Positions 17,812-26,824 of a DNA stretch of 64,000 nt are shown here, in pieces (the first letter of the stretch is position 1; each line of letters starts with the position of its first letter). This DNA is from Clostridia bacterium (GTDB taxonomy: Bacteria; Bacillota; Clostridia; Oscillospirales; CAG-272), in assembly GCA_017502875.1 (NCBI GenBank), contig JAFVUF010000002.1, positions 1-64,000 of the forward strand. Reading direction: 5' to 3'. Below the pieces are notes generated by a model. That model was not told the origin of the DNA and searched no databases. It saw nothing but the letters and a program-made list of their open reading frames with translations. The position numbers and the translations under genes were made by a program.

Positions 17812-19251
17812 ATGAGTAAGGAAGCTAATCTCAGACATAAATCGAGAAAAACGGCAGTGCTGCTATACAGAGCATTCCTTAAATTAAGCCTTGCGGGTGC
17901 GATCTATGCGGCTTATTGTGTTCTCAGAGGAACTCCGATAGAGGAGTCAGGCTTTGCTATCGCAGTGTCGATAATCAGCGCTATCGCGTTTGAAATCGCA
18001 TATTACGTATATAAATCCAAAAAGAAGGAAGATAAAGACGTAAGCAAGGATATGACGTGGGGACAGGTTATAGCGCTTACAAAGATGATAGGCTTTCTCT
18101 TGGGACTCTTTATGCTTTTATACGGAGCAAGCTTTACGAGAAACGGACGGTACTACGGTATTGCGCTTATGGCAGTGGGACTTGTTCTTTGCCATCTGCT
18201 TCACAATAACAAAAGGGTTTTCTCTCACCTATCCACTTTTTCGGAAAACGCCGCCGCGGGCTTCATCGTTATAACTCTTGAGCTTATATATTTCCACGTA
18301 GGAATGGGTACTGATAAATGGCTGTGGGTTATAGGAGCCTCGGTTACGGTAGCGCTTTATGCTCTTACCGAGGTATTCTTTTACTTCTTCAACAAACAAA
18401 AGCATAAGGGTAAGGCGAGCTTTAAATTGCTTTTCCTTGACAGATTGGCGCAGTTTTTGCGAAACTCGTTGGTAGTTATCATCGTATGGATAGCGTGGGT
18501 GCTGCTGATTATTTCGGGCTGTGTGCAGTTCGTAATAGACCTCGGTGTTTACGATAAGGCGATAGCTATAATACCTATCATTATCTCCATAGTAACTCCG
18601 GCGCTTGATTTTCAAAAGCAAAGCTCTACCTCTGAAAAGAAGCCGAAGATGGTTAAATATGACCCAAGAATACCGCTTGACGATTTTAAGAAGGAGCTTG
18701 CCAGGAATTTCGGAGAAAAGGCGCGTTCCCTCAAAGCGCTTGATTACGTAACCGAGAAAATGAGCAAGGAAAACGGAATGACCAGGTATAACGGGGAGGA
18801 CTATTACGTCCATCCGATAGCGGTGGCTAAAATATTGCTTGATAACACCGATGCCGATGACGATACGGTAGCCGCCGCGCTGCTTCACGACTGTATAGAG
18901 GATATTGATGAATGTACCTACGACTTAATTGAGCTTAATTATAACGAGAAGATAGCGAAGCTTGTTCATCTTGTGTCAAAGGAGAAGGGCAAGGATTATG
19001 ACGACCCCGCGGTAATAGGTCAGTACATACAAAATATCTGTACAAGTATTCCTGCGACTATGATAAAGATAGCGGACAGAATTAATAATAACAGTACAAT
19101 GGATAACCGCACAGAAGCCGACAAAGCGGAAAAGACCAAGGAGACAAAGACATACTATAAGCAGCTCGTTTACTTTGCTATGCCTAATGACGTTTCAAAC
19201 AGAAAGTTTTACCGAATGGCAGAGGAGTTTTTCGAGCAGGATATTGAATAA
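17812..19251 (+). CDS. Membrane protein with C-terminal Rel/SpoT-like HD hydrolase domain
   Basis: 479 residues. The first 265 hold about seven membrane helices. The C-terminal third is an HD domain of the RelA/SpoT hydrolase kind: YYVHPIAVAKILLD, AAALLHDCIEDID (HD pair plus ED), and MIKIADRINNNSTM, which matches the KLADRxHNMRT region. No synthetase domain, TGS or ACT domain is present. It may hydrolyse (p)ppGpp or a related nucleotide at the membrane; this is inference from the HD motifs. It is monocistronic with a consensus promoter and terminator. Confidence 0.8.
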   Translation: MSKEANLRHKSRKTAVLLYRAFLKLSLAGAIYAAYCVLRGTPIEESGFAIAVSIISAIAFEIAYYVYKSKKKEDKDVSKDMTWGQVIALTKMIGFLLGLFMLLYGASFTRNGRYYGIALMAVGLVLCHLLHNNKRVFSHLSTFSENAAAGFIVITLELIYFHVGMGTDKWLWVIGASVTVALYALTEVFFYFFNKQKHKGKASFKLLFLDRLAQFLRNSLVVIIVWIAWVLLIISGCVQFVIDLGVYDKAIAIIPIIISIVTPALDFQKQSSTSEKKPKMVKYDPRIPLDDFKKELARNFGEKARSLKALDYVTEKMSKENGMTRYNGEDYYVHPIAVAKILLDNTDADDDTVAAALLHDCIEDIDECTYDLIELNYNEKIAKLVHLVSKEKGKDYDDPAVIGQYIQNICTSIPATMIKIADRINNNSTMDNRTEADKAEKTKETKTYYKQLVYFAMPNDVSNRKFYRMAEEFFEQDIE

Positions 19252-19257
19252 ATTAAT

Positions 19258-19292
19258 AGGGGCTGTCGCTTTTGCGACAGCCCCTTGTCTTT
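19258..19292. terminator. Hairpin between two convergent genes
   Basis: ggggctgtcgc / gcgacagcccc, an 11-bp perfect stem with a TTTT loop, followed by a weak T-rich stretch. It belongs to a family of similar hairpins in this window. Confidence 0.75.
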
Positions 19293-19307
19293 AAAACGGG
19301 TAGCTTT

Positions 19308-20204
19308 TTATGATATCTGAGCTTTACGCTCCTTTTTTAGCTTACTGAGCTTAATGTTAGCCTTTACTATCATATAGATTGCGACTGCCAAAACGAAAAA
19401 CCAAACGGCAACACCCGTAACTCCCGTAACCAAGGATCTTGAAGCCATTACGTTTTCGTCGCCGAAGGCATAGAGCATAGCGCTTTCAAGGGTGAGCACC
19501 GAGATAGCCGCGACTGCCAGACTTATTGCCTTAGCCGCGGAACAGACGGGGCTCTTGTATTTTCTGTATCTTATGGCGTTGCATATAGCAACTATAAGAG
19601 CGCAAAACGTATACATCGCCATGGCTATCGTAATTACTTGATTGTAATGAAAGCCCTCGTCTTTATACGCGATAAAGAACACTATGGCTGCTAGGGATAC
19701 GGTAATGGTCAGTAGACCTATTCCGCAAAAGCGAAAGCGCAGCAGCTCGCTTCGTTGGTCCTCGCCGGGAGTAAAGCTTCTTACGTCTTTAAGCAAAAAG
19801 AAACGCATTACCGCAAGTGATATGTAGTACGCCGCAACGGCGCAAAACCAAAGTGAAGAATAGTAAAAGCCGAGTCCAAGCTGGAAGATGGAATAACCCG
19901 TATTGATGATTAGTGATCCGTAGAGCGATATTTTTATCTGCAAAAACGGGTCGTGGAACAGTCTGTTTATTAAGACGTTAGTGTCGTGGATATGAATACA
20001 CCAACGAACAAGCGCCGGAATTCTGAAACATACCGCCATAAGCGTGTATGCCGATATAACGTATGCGACGATAGCTATTGAGCCCTGCTCTCTATTAAAG
20101 AGGAAGGTGTAAATAAGCATTGCTACCGATAGGGGAATTAAAAGTATAAATAAAGCGGGCGGCGGGAAAGCCACTCCTTGAAGCGCGGTTTTAATCTTAT
20201 TCAG
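19308..20204 (-). CDS. Multi-pass membrane protein of unknown function
   Basis: 298 residues if started at CTG 20204, which has AAGGAGG (20212-20218) at an ideal 7-nt spacing; the first GTG (20174) has its AAGGAG directly abutting and so is a poor start. About eight hydrophobic segments fill the protein, with short charged loops (FTPGEDQRSELLRFRF) and a basic C-terminal tail (LKKERKAQIS). I do not recognise the family. It is the second gene on this strand after plsY (gap 55 nt), so it could share its transcript. Confidence 0.65.
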   Translation of the reverse strand: MNKIKTALQGVAFPPPALFILLIPLSVAMLIYTFLFNREQGSIAIVAYVISAYTLMAVCFRIPALVRWCIHIHDTNVLINRLFHDPFLQIKISLYGSLIINTGYSIFQLGLGFYYSSLWFCAVAAYYISLAVMRFFLLKDVRSFTPGEDQRSELLRFRFCGIGLLTITVSLAAIVFFIAYKDEGFHYNQVITIAMAMYTFCALIVAICNAIRYRKYKSPVCSAAKAISLAVAAISVLTLESAMLYAFGDENVMASRSLVTGVTGVAVWFFVLAVAIYMIVKANIKLSKLKKERKAQIS

Positions 20205-20259
20205 TGGTCTCCCTCCTTGTCTTAACTGTTACTATATAGCTAACTGTCGTGTCAAAGCT

Positions 20260-20889
20260 TTATTTGTCGGTGGTCTTTTTAAAAAGCTTAGTTCTTATAA
20301 ATTCTCTTATCTTTGTGTCAGTTCCGTTTCTTGCCTTGACGACGTTTTCATAATGCTTATACATTATCAAAGCGCTGGCGATGGCGGTTAAAAAGAATAC
20401 GCGAAGGTCCCCGCTTTTAACTAGGGACATAACGGGAAAAAGAATCCCGGCGGAGTAGGGCATAGCGAAGGTGTAATTGATTATAATGATAAGCACTACT
20501 GTAAGTATCAAAAGGATAAGGAATATCCAAGGGTCGTAAGCGAGTACAAGTCCGGCAAAGCAAGCAAGACCTTTTCCGCCCTTGAATCGCATATATATAG
20601 GGAAAATATGACCTACGATTGCCGCAACACCTGCAATAAGGCCCAAAATCATGTCCGAAAAAATAAGCTGAACGAGCTTTACCGCCACTAACGCCTTAGC
20701 CATATCGAAAAGCATAACCAAAACGCCGTAACGCTTTCCGAAATTAAGCATAACGTTTGTCGCGCCCAGGTTACCCGTTCCCTTCTTGCGGAGATTCATA
20801 TGCTTGAATTTCGAGATAAGCGCCGCGGGACTTATCGTACCGAGCAAATATCCAATAAGTATGCTGGCAACCACCTTTAAAGTATACAT
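20260..20889 (-). CDS. plsY: Acyl-phosphate:glycerol-3-phosphate acyltransferase PlsY
   Basis: 209 residues, five membrane helices. The three PlsY motifs are there: ISPAALISK, KKGTGNLGATNV, and GHIFPIYMRFKGGKGLA, plus a C-terminal YKHYENVVKARNGTD corresponding to the HxxNIxRLxxGxE motif. It transfers the acyl group from acyl-phosphate to glycerol-3-phosphate, the first step of phospholipid synthesis, on the inner face of the membrane. gpsA and plsC elsewhere in this window supply the substrate and the next step. An AAGGAG site precedes the ATG. Confidence 0.95.
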   Translation of the reverse strand: MYTLKVVASILIGYLLGTISPAALISKFKHMNLRKKGTGNLGATNVMLNFGKRYGVLVMLFDMAKALVAVKLVQLIFSDMILGLIAGVAAIVGHIFPIYMRFKGGKGLACFAGLVLAYDPWIFLILLILTVVLIIIINYTFAMPYSAGILFPVMSLVKSGDLRVFFLTAIASALIMYKHYENVVKARNGTDTKIREFIRTKLFKKTTDK

Positions 20890-21057
20890 TTATGCGCTCC
20901 TTATGCCAATTGTTTGCTAAAAAATATCCGATTTTGAATAAAACTGACTCTTTTTAATATCTATTGTACAATAATGTTATCTCTAAACTAAAACGGTTTT
21001 ATTAATATTTTGTTACTTTGGTTAAAAGCAGAATTTACGCAAGAATCAGCGGCTTAA

Positions 21058-21918
21058 TCAGGCGCCCCATTTTTTGATGCTTCTTTCCATATGGGATAAA
21101 TCATAGAAGCCGCAAAAACACGAAATCTCGGTTTTTGACATTTTAGAGCTTTCAAGAAGCTCCATCGCCTTTTTTACTCTGTATTGATTTAAATACAGAG
21201 CAGGGGAGCAGCCGTATACCGCTTGGAAGCTTCTGAGAAAGGTAGAACGAGAAAGATAAACGCGCTTTGCGAGGTCTTCAATAGTGATTTTGTCTGAAAA
21301 ATGATGATGTATGTATTCAAGCGTATCTAACACTTGATGATTGTATTTTAATGACGGTTGTTCTTTTTTGTTATTGATTTGCTCATGTAGCAGATATGCG
21401 AGGTGGTAAATTATTTTCCATACGACCTGCTTATGAAAGGCAGAAAATAGTTCTTTATCTATTTTACTTTCGTCTTCGATAATTTTCAAATCAAGCCGTA
21501 TTTGCGAAAGCTGAGAGGGGGTTAAGTGCAAAAACATAGCCTCCGAGCAGTTTTGGCGCAGAAACGGCTCGATTTCCATTAGCTGTAAAAACCCAGGAAC
21601 AGTAATTGCCTCGGAATGATTGCTGATGATGAAATCTTTCTTAAATATGATATGAAATACCTCTAAATTTTCTGTGTTGTAGTAAGCGTGGGCAGTCATA
21701 GGCGGGATAACAAAAACATCACCCGCGCTAACAGAAAGCTTTACGGCTTCAATCTGGTGAATTCCGCTTCCGCTAAGAACGATGTTCATTTCATAAAAAT
21801 CGTGGGCATGAGGCTCGATGTAATAATTCTGAAAGGAAAACGCCCGAAATAACGGTTCCTTTTTTGTAAAATGCTCATCTTCGCTGCAATGAAATTTAAT
21901 GTCCATTATGCGCTTCAT
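21058..21918 (-). CDS. AraC-family regulator with cupin sensor domain
   Basis: 286 residues. The N half is a cupin-like ligand domain (YYIEPHAHDFYEMNIVLSG, PPMTAHAYYNT); the C-terminal 100 residues hold two HTH motifs (TIEDLAKRVYLSRSTFLRSFQAVYGCSPALYL and MSKTEISCFCGFYDLSHMERSIKKW). It is divergently transcribed from the glycyl-radical enzyme gene and the shared 115-bp gap contains a perfect dyad, so it probably controls that gene in response to a small ligand, perhaps a sugar. Confidence 0.9.
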   Translation of the reverse strand: MKRIMDIKFHCSEDEHFTKKEPLFRAFSFQNYYIEPHAHDFYEMNIVLSGSGIHQIEAVKLSVSAGDVFVIPPMTAHAYYNTENLEVFHIIFKKDFIISNHSEAITVPGFLQLMEIEPFLRQNCSEAMFLHLTPSQLSQIRLDLKIIEDESKIDKELFSAFHKQVVWKIIYHLAYLLHEQINNKKEQPSLKYNHQVLDTLEYIHHHFSDKITIEDLAKRVYLSRSTFLRSFQAVYGCSPALYLNQYRVKKAMELLESSKMSKTEISCFCGFYDLSHMERSIKKWGA

Positions 21919-21943
21919 ATTTTTTCCTCATTTTTGGAATGAT

Positions 21944-22009
21944 TTTACATTCTTGTGATATAGTTATACTATTATTGTATCACAATTTAAGCTATAATGC
22001 AAGTGTAAA
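21944..22009. promoter_or_regulatory. Divergent control region with a long dyad
   Basis: TTGTGATA (21953-21960) and TATCACAA (21978-21985) are perfect 8-bp inverted copies with a 17-bp centre. TTTACATTCTTG and CAAGTGTAAA form an outer imperfect dyad. A TATAAT at 21993-21998 lacks a recognisable -35, as expected for an activator-dependent promoter of the 22034 gene. Confidence 0.6.
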
Positions 22010-22033
22010 TTATAATTTGGAGGCAGATAACGA

Positions 22034-24124
22034 ATGAATAGAATAGAAAATCTTCGCAAGATAGCTCTTGACCGTGTGAATATCAAAGATGAGCTTCTCT
22101 ATAAATTTTGCAAAAGCTATGGAAAAAGTGAAGACGCAATGGATTACCGTAAATATGCCGAAGCGTTTGATTTTGCTTTTTCAACATTGACCCCAAATAT
22201 ATATGATGGGGAACTGATAGTCGGAGAAATAATAAACGGATTGAATGCCTCCGAAAAGGAAGAGTGGGAAACTGTTTATAAACCGATTGCTGAGAACAGG
22301 TTCAGACGTATTATGGTGGGACAGGACTCCCATATGGCGATAGACTATGAGCTTTTGCTTTCTAAGGGCGTGCGTGGAATCGTAGCTCAAATTGATGAAT
22401 ACATGAAGACGTGCCGCCGCGAGCAGCTTGATTTTTATTCTGCCGCAAGGACATGTCTCTTAGCAGTAATAAAGCATTCAGAAAATTATTCTGCTCTTGC
22501 CGAGCGTCTTGCGGAGCAGGAAAGTGATGAAACACGCAAGGAAGAGCTTCTCAAAATAGCGGAAATTTGTAAAAAGGTACCCGCTGAACCTGCTGAAAGC
22601 TTTTATGAAGCGGTACAGTCGGTTCACTTTGTAACGTATTGCGTATCAATTGATCCTGTAAGTATATACCACCAACAGTTCCAGCTCGGACACCCCGACA
22701 GATATCTTTATCCTTATTACAAAAACGATATTGAAAAGGGAGTTTTGACAAAGGAAAGAGCGCAGCTTTTGCTTGACTGTCTGGGAATACAGATAAATAT
22801 GCGTGTTCCTAACGGTCTTTCAAGCGGATATATGGTTGGCGGAAGAGATGAAAACGGTAAACTTGTGGAAAACGAGCTTACAGAAATGCTTATGCAGGTA
22901 GTTGACGATATAAGATTGGTTTATCCTGCGGTTGGACTTTGTTATACCGAAGGAATGCCCGACAGTTACCTTAAAAAAGCCTGCGAGATACTTTCACACG
23001 GAAGATCTCACCCCGCTATTTTCAATGATGACGTTATCTCCAAGGGGCTGCAAGGCTACGGAGTATCCGAGTCCGAATCACATAACTATATTCACAGTAC
23101 CTGCGTTGAGATCACTCCGTGCGCGTCATCAAACGTATGGGTAGCAAGTGAATATACCAATATGGTGCAGCTGCTGCTTGATACAATGACAAGGGAATAC
23201 GATAGCTTTGAAGACCACTATGCCGCGTTGTTTGAGAGAATTGATGAGGATATAAAGCGCAATTTTGAGGTTCAGAACGGTTACCGTAAGCGCCGCGCCG
23301 AGAATAATATAAATCCTCTGCTGTCCTGCTTTGTAAACGACTGTCTTGAAAGAGGAACGGATGTAGAAAAGGGTGGAGCGAGGTACAACTGGATTATGCC
23401 GAGCTATGTTGGAATGGCAAATCTTGTTGATTCACTTTACGCGCTGAAAAAAGTCGTATATGACGATAAAAAGTACACTGTTTGCCAGCTCAAAGAGATA
23501 CTTGACAAAAATTTTGAGGGTAACGAGCCTTTAAGACTTTATTTATTGAATGACCTGCCAAAGTACGGTAACGATTTAGATGAAATTGATAGGTATTTTG
23601 AAAAGTTCACAAGCCATATCATATCTGAATGTAGAAAATATACCGCTATTCATTCCGCCGGTAACATAATTCCAAGCGTGTTCTGCTGGGAAATGCACGA
23701 GCGCTTCGGCAAGAAAACGGGAGCGACTCCCGATGGAAGACTCGCAGGCTTCCCGCTTGGAGACGGCTCAGGTCCGTGTCAGGGAAGAGAGCTGAACGGC
23801 CCAACCGCGTCAATACTGTCTTCTACCAAGTGGAAGCATTATGAACTTATCGGCGGTGTTGCCGTAAATATGAAGTTTGCGAAAAGCATGCTGGGCGATA
23901 ATTCGCTGAGCATTATGCAGAGCCTTATCAAGACGTATATTGAGAGAGGCGGATTTGAGATACAGATCAACGTAACCGATAAGGAGATTCTTGAAAAGGC
24001 AAGAGAAAATCCTGAGCAGTACCGTGATCTTGTTGTAAGAATCGGAGGATATAGCGACTATTTCACAAGGCTATCGCCTCAGATGCAGGCGGAGGTCATT
24101 CTTCGTACAGAGCACACAATATAA
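22034..24124 (+). CDS. Glycyl-radical enzyme of the pyruvate formate-lyase family, substrate unknown
   Basis: 696 residues, shorter than typical members (about 780-850). The radical site RIGGYSDYF puts the radical glycine at residue 672; the thiyl cysteine with its adjacent Glu is in HSTCVEITP (Cys357, Glu359), the arrangement of the CxE dehydratase/lyase group. The pair of cysteines of pyruvate formate-lyase is absent, so a dehydratase, C-C or C-N lyase on another substrate is likelier. No radical-SAM activase lies in the window. GGAGG lies upstream of the ATG. The divergent AraC gene suggests substrate-induced expression. Confidence 0.88.
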   Translation: MNRIENLRKIALDRVNIKDELLYKFCKSYGKSEDAMDYRKYAEAFDFAFSTLTPNIYDGELIVGEIINGLNASEKEEWETVYKPIAENRFRRIMVGQDSHMAIDYELLLSKGVRGIVAQIDEYMKTCRREQLDFYSAARTCLLAVIKHSENYSALAERLAEQESDETRKEELLKIAEICKKVPAEPAESFYEAVQSVHFVTYCVSIDPVSIYHQQFQLGHPDRYLYPYYKNDIEKGVLTKERAQLLLDCLGIQINMRVPNGLSSGYMVGGRDENGKLVENELTEMLMQVVDDIRLVYPAVGLCYTEGMPDSYLKKACEILSHGRSHPAIFNDDVISKGLQGYGVSESESHNYIHSTCVEITPCASSNVWVASEYTNMVQLLLDTMTREYDSFEDHYAALFERIDEDIKRNFEVQNGYRKRRAENNINPLLSCFVNDCLERGTDVEKGGARYNWIMPSYVGMANLVDSLYALKKVVYDDKKYTVCQLKEILDKNFEGNEPLRLYLLNDLPKYGNDLDEIDRYFEKFTSHIISECRKYTAIHSAGNIIPSVFCWEMHERFGKKTGATPDGRLAGFPLGDGSGPCQGRELNGPTASILSSTKWKHYELIGGVAVNMKFAKSMLGDNSLSIMQSLIKTYIERGGFEIQINVTDKEILEKARENPEQYRDLVVRIGGYSDYFTRLSPQMQAEVILRTEHTI

Positions 24125-24126
24125 TC

Positions 24127-24160
24127 GCAAAGGGCTGACCGTTCGGTCAGCCCTTTATCG
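24127..24160 (+). terminator. Terminator of the glycyl-radical enzyme gene
   Basis: aagggctgacc / ggtcagccctt hairpin followed by a short T run. Confidence 0.8.
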
Positions 24161-24245
24161 TACAACAGTAAAAAATTCAGTAAACGTTTTTATACTTGTA
24201 AATACAGTAACTTTTGAGGAGTAAAAAATCACACCTCATACGGCG

Positions 24246-25250
24246 TTATTTCAAATTGTTGTTTTTATATTCGCCGCTTAAAATATTTTCAAGCCAGTCG
24301 GTGTTGTCGAGATACCACTTGATAGTCTTTTGAATACCGTCAGCAAACATCGTTTCGGGAAGCCAACCAAGCTCGCGGTGAATCTTTGCGGGATCGATAG
24401 CGTAGCGGAGGTCGTGGCCTTTGCGGTCAGCAACGTGTGTGATAAGCGATTCGGGCTTGCCCATTGCTTTGCATATTATCTTTACAATGTCGATGTTTTT
24501 CATCTCATTGTGGCCGCCGATATTGTAAATCTCGCCGACCTTTCCGTTATGAATAATAAGGTCGATAGCTATGCAGTGGTCCTCAACGTAGAGCCAATCG
24601 CGTACGTTTATACCCTCACCGTAAAGGGGAAGCGGCTTGTCCTGACGCGCGTTAGCTATCATCAAAGGGATAAGCTTTTCGGGGAACTGATAAGGCCCGT
24701 AATTATTAGAACAGCGCGATATGGTAACGGGAAGCCCGAAGGTTCTGTGGTACGCCATAACGAGCAGATCCGCGCTTGCCTTTGAAGCGGAATAGGGGCT
24801 TGAGGTGTGAAGCGGAGTTTCTTCGGTAAAGAAAAGGTAGGGGCGGTCAAGAGGAAGATCGCCGTACACCTCGTCGGTGGATACCTGATGGTAACGAGTG
24901 ATGCCGTACTTACGGCAGGCGTCCATCATCACCGCGGTTCCCATAATATTGGTGTTAAGAAATACACCCGGATTTTCAATAGAACGGTCAACGTGGCTTT
25001 CAGCCGCGAAGTTTACGACCACGTCTGGCTTTTCTTCCTCGAAAATCCTGTATACCGCTTCTCTGTCGGTGATGTCCGTCTTGCAGAATCGGAAATTATT
25101 CTTGTTTATAACATCATTTAAGTTTTCGATATTTCCGGCATAGGTCAGACAGTCGAGGCAGATTATTCTGTAATCCTCGTGCTTTTTCATCATGTATTGA
25201 ATAAAGTTAGCTCCGATAAATCCGGCTCCGCCGGTAACGATTATTTTCAT
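24246..25250 (-). CDS. rfbB: dTDP-glucose 4,6-dehydratase
   Basis: 334 residues, extended SDR. TGGAGFIGANF (NAD site) at the start, the active-site triad in STDEVYGDL and YSASKASAD, and substrate-loop residues VTISRCSNNYGPYQFPEKLIP all match RmlB/RfbB. It makes dTDP-4-keto-6-deoxyglucose for surface glycans. It is the last gene of a six-gene minus-strand glycan operon and its start overlaps the GtrA gene end by 4 nt. rmlA, rmlC and rmlD are not in the window. Confidence 0.95.
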   Translation of the reverse strand: MKIIVTGGAGFIGANFIQYMMKKHEDYRIICLDCLTYAGNIENLNDVINKNNFRFCKTDITDREAVYRIFEEEKPDVVVNFAAESHVDRSIENPGVFLNTNIMGTAVMMDACRKYGITRYHQVSTDEVYGDLPLDRPYLFFTEETPLHTSSPYSASKASADLLVMAYHRTFGLPVTISRCSNNYGPYQFPEKLIPLMIANARQDKPLPLYGEGINVRDWLYVEDHCIAIDLIIHNGKVGEIYNIGGHNEMKNIDIVKIICKAMGKPESLITHVADRKGHDLRYAIDPAKIHRELGWLPETMFADGIQKTIKWYLDNTDWLENILSGEYKNNNLK

Positions 25251-25702
25251 TCTGATATCTTCTTTTTATTTGTTGATTTAAAAATAAATAATTTATTAAT
25301 GATATAGGTGGCGAGAATAATAACCGTACTTAATATAAACCTTATTATAAGTCTTGTTGTTATAAATCCGATGTTTATTATAATTATATCTTCCAAAAGC
25401 TCAACTAAAACAAAGAACAAAGCGCTGTCAACAGCAAGCGAAATTATCCTCAAAATAACGAATTTTATAAATTCTACGGTTGATTCTCTTTTGCTTAAAG
25501 GTATTCCGTCATTAGATTTGAATACAAAAAGCTTATTGCATACGTAGTTTATCACAACAGCAATAGCGTAGGCTATTCCGTTAGCAATGATGTAATGCAT
25601 AACGTTAAAGGAATCAAGCAGAGCAAACAGAGCGAGATTTATTAATGTGGTAATCCCACCCCAAAAGCCGTATTTTATCAGCTCAATTATCCGTTGCTTC
25701 AT
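25247..25702 (-). CDS. GtrA-family membrane protein
   Basis: 151 residues from ATG 25702; a TTG at 25720 is a less likely start. Four membrane helices with the GtrA pattern (YGFWGGITTLINLALFALL ... NGIAYAIAVVINYVCNKLFVF ... ILATYIINKLFIF). GtrA proteins are thought to flip or help transfer polyprenyl-phosphate-linked sugars across the membrane. It overlaps the upstream glycosyltransferase gene by 20 nt. Confidence 0.88.
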   Translation of the reverse strand: MKQRIIELIKYGFWGGITTLINLALFALLDSFNVMHYIIANGIAYAIAVVINYVCNKLFVFKSNDGIPLSKRESTVEFIKFVILRIISLAVDSALFFVLVELLEDIIIINIGFITTRLIIRFILSTVIILATYIINKLFIFKSTNKKKISE

Positions 25703-26810
25703 TTTTTGCCGCCTCTTCAAACAACTGCAAATATTTATTTACGGTTATCTCAGTACTGTATATTGAAGAAATATATTCAGATGACTTGATGTATTTTTTC
25801 GGTTCATCAAGTACAGTGAGAATACAGTCAGCAAGGCTTTGTGCATCTCCGCGCTTACAGATAAGTCCCATACCCGTGTTCTGAACTATCGTTTTAACAC
25901 CTGGTAGATCTGATGCCACTACCGGCACTCCGCACATCATTGCCTCAACCTGTACAAGTCCGAAAGCTTCAAGTGTATTAATACTTGGCAGAGTAAAAAC
26001 ATCCATAGACGAATAGAACGCGCCCATTTCTTCTTCGGGAAGCTTACCTAAAAACTCCACGTCATTTATGCCGTGCTTGTCAATGTATTCTTTAAGCGTG
26101 GGATAGACCGAGCCACCGGCAACGCTTTTGTAGTCGCCGCCGATTTTCAGGCACACGTCATCACGCTTTTCTTTAATTATTCTGAATGCTTCGAGAAGTA
26201 CGTTGATACCTTTTTCCTCAACAATTCTTCCGCAGAAGCCTATAACCTTTTTATCGCCTGCATTCTTTGTGGTGGGTATAATTTTTTTGATAGGGCCGAA
26301 CGCCTCAACGAGCTTATCGGGATAATTTTTGGCAATTCTTGACTGCATAGCATAGTCAAGAGTTGTAACTAAAATTTTCGATGCTCGTTTAAATGCGCCG
26401 TTATGCTGTCTGTCCATTGTGGAAACAATGAAATTGTTAAATAAACCCTTTGGCAGATTGACGTCGCATTGGTAGGACAGAATTAGCTTTTTGCTTGGAA
26501 TAGATTTTGAAATGTATTTTGCTTCAAGCATGGGGAGGTGTAGATTAACTACATCAGCTTCCTTTGAGTATTTCTTTGCAAGCGAAATAAATTTAGGGCT
26601 TACCGTACCCTTGCTTAATTTCATTATTATCGGAGCGCGGACAACCTTAACACCATTTATTTCCTCAGTCTCCGGAAGCTTGTTGTGATTTGAGCATACA
26701 ACGGTGCAGCTGTGTCCTCTCTTTACCAATTCCTCGGCAATAACTCTTGCATATTCCGATACACCGCTTATATAAGGGTAGTAATAATTAAGGACAAAAA
26801 GAATTTTCAT
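25683..26810 (-). CDS. Glycosyltransferase family 4
   Basis: 375 residues with a GT-B fold: N-terminal MKILFVLNYYYPYISGVSEY (acceptor-binding Gly-rich loop), and the C-terminal donor site with the ExxxxxxxE motif in EAFGLVQVEAMMCGVPVVAS and FCGRIVEEKGINVLLEAF. It would add a hexose-like sugar from an NDP donor to a lipid-linked acceptor in the cytoplasm. It lies between the large membrane protein and GtrA in the operon. Confidence 0.9.
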   Translation of the reverse strand: MKILFVLNYYYPYISGVSEYARVIAEELVKRGHSCTVVCSNHNKLPETEEINGVKVVRAPIIMKLSKGTVSPKFISLAKKYSKEADVVNLHLPMLEAKYISKSIPSKKLILSYQCDVNLPKGLFNNFIVSTMDRQHNGAFKRASKILVTTLDYAMQSRIAKNYPDKLVEAFGPIKKIIPTTKNAGDKKVIGFCGRIVEEKGINVLLEAFRIIKEKRDDVCLKIGGDYKSVAGGSVYPTLKEYIDKHGINDVEFLGKLPEEEMGAFYSSMDVFTLPSINTLEAFGLVQVEAMMCGVPVVASDLPGVKTIVQNTGMGLICKRGDAQSLADCILTVLDEPKKYIKSSEYISSIYSTEITVNKYLQLFEEAAKNEATDN

Positions 26811-26824
26811 ATACGCTTCCTCTT

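Noticed and set aside
22034..24124. True pyruvate formate-lyase
   Set aside because: It lacks the two adjacent active-site cysteines and has the single Cys-x-Glu motif.
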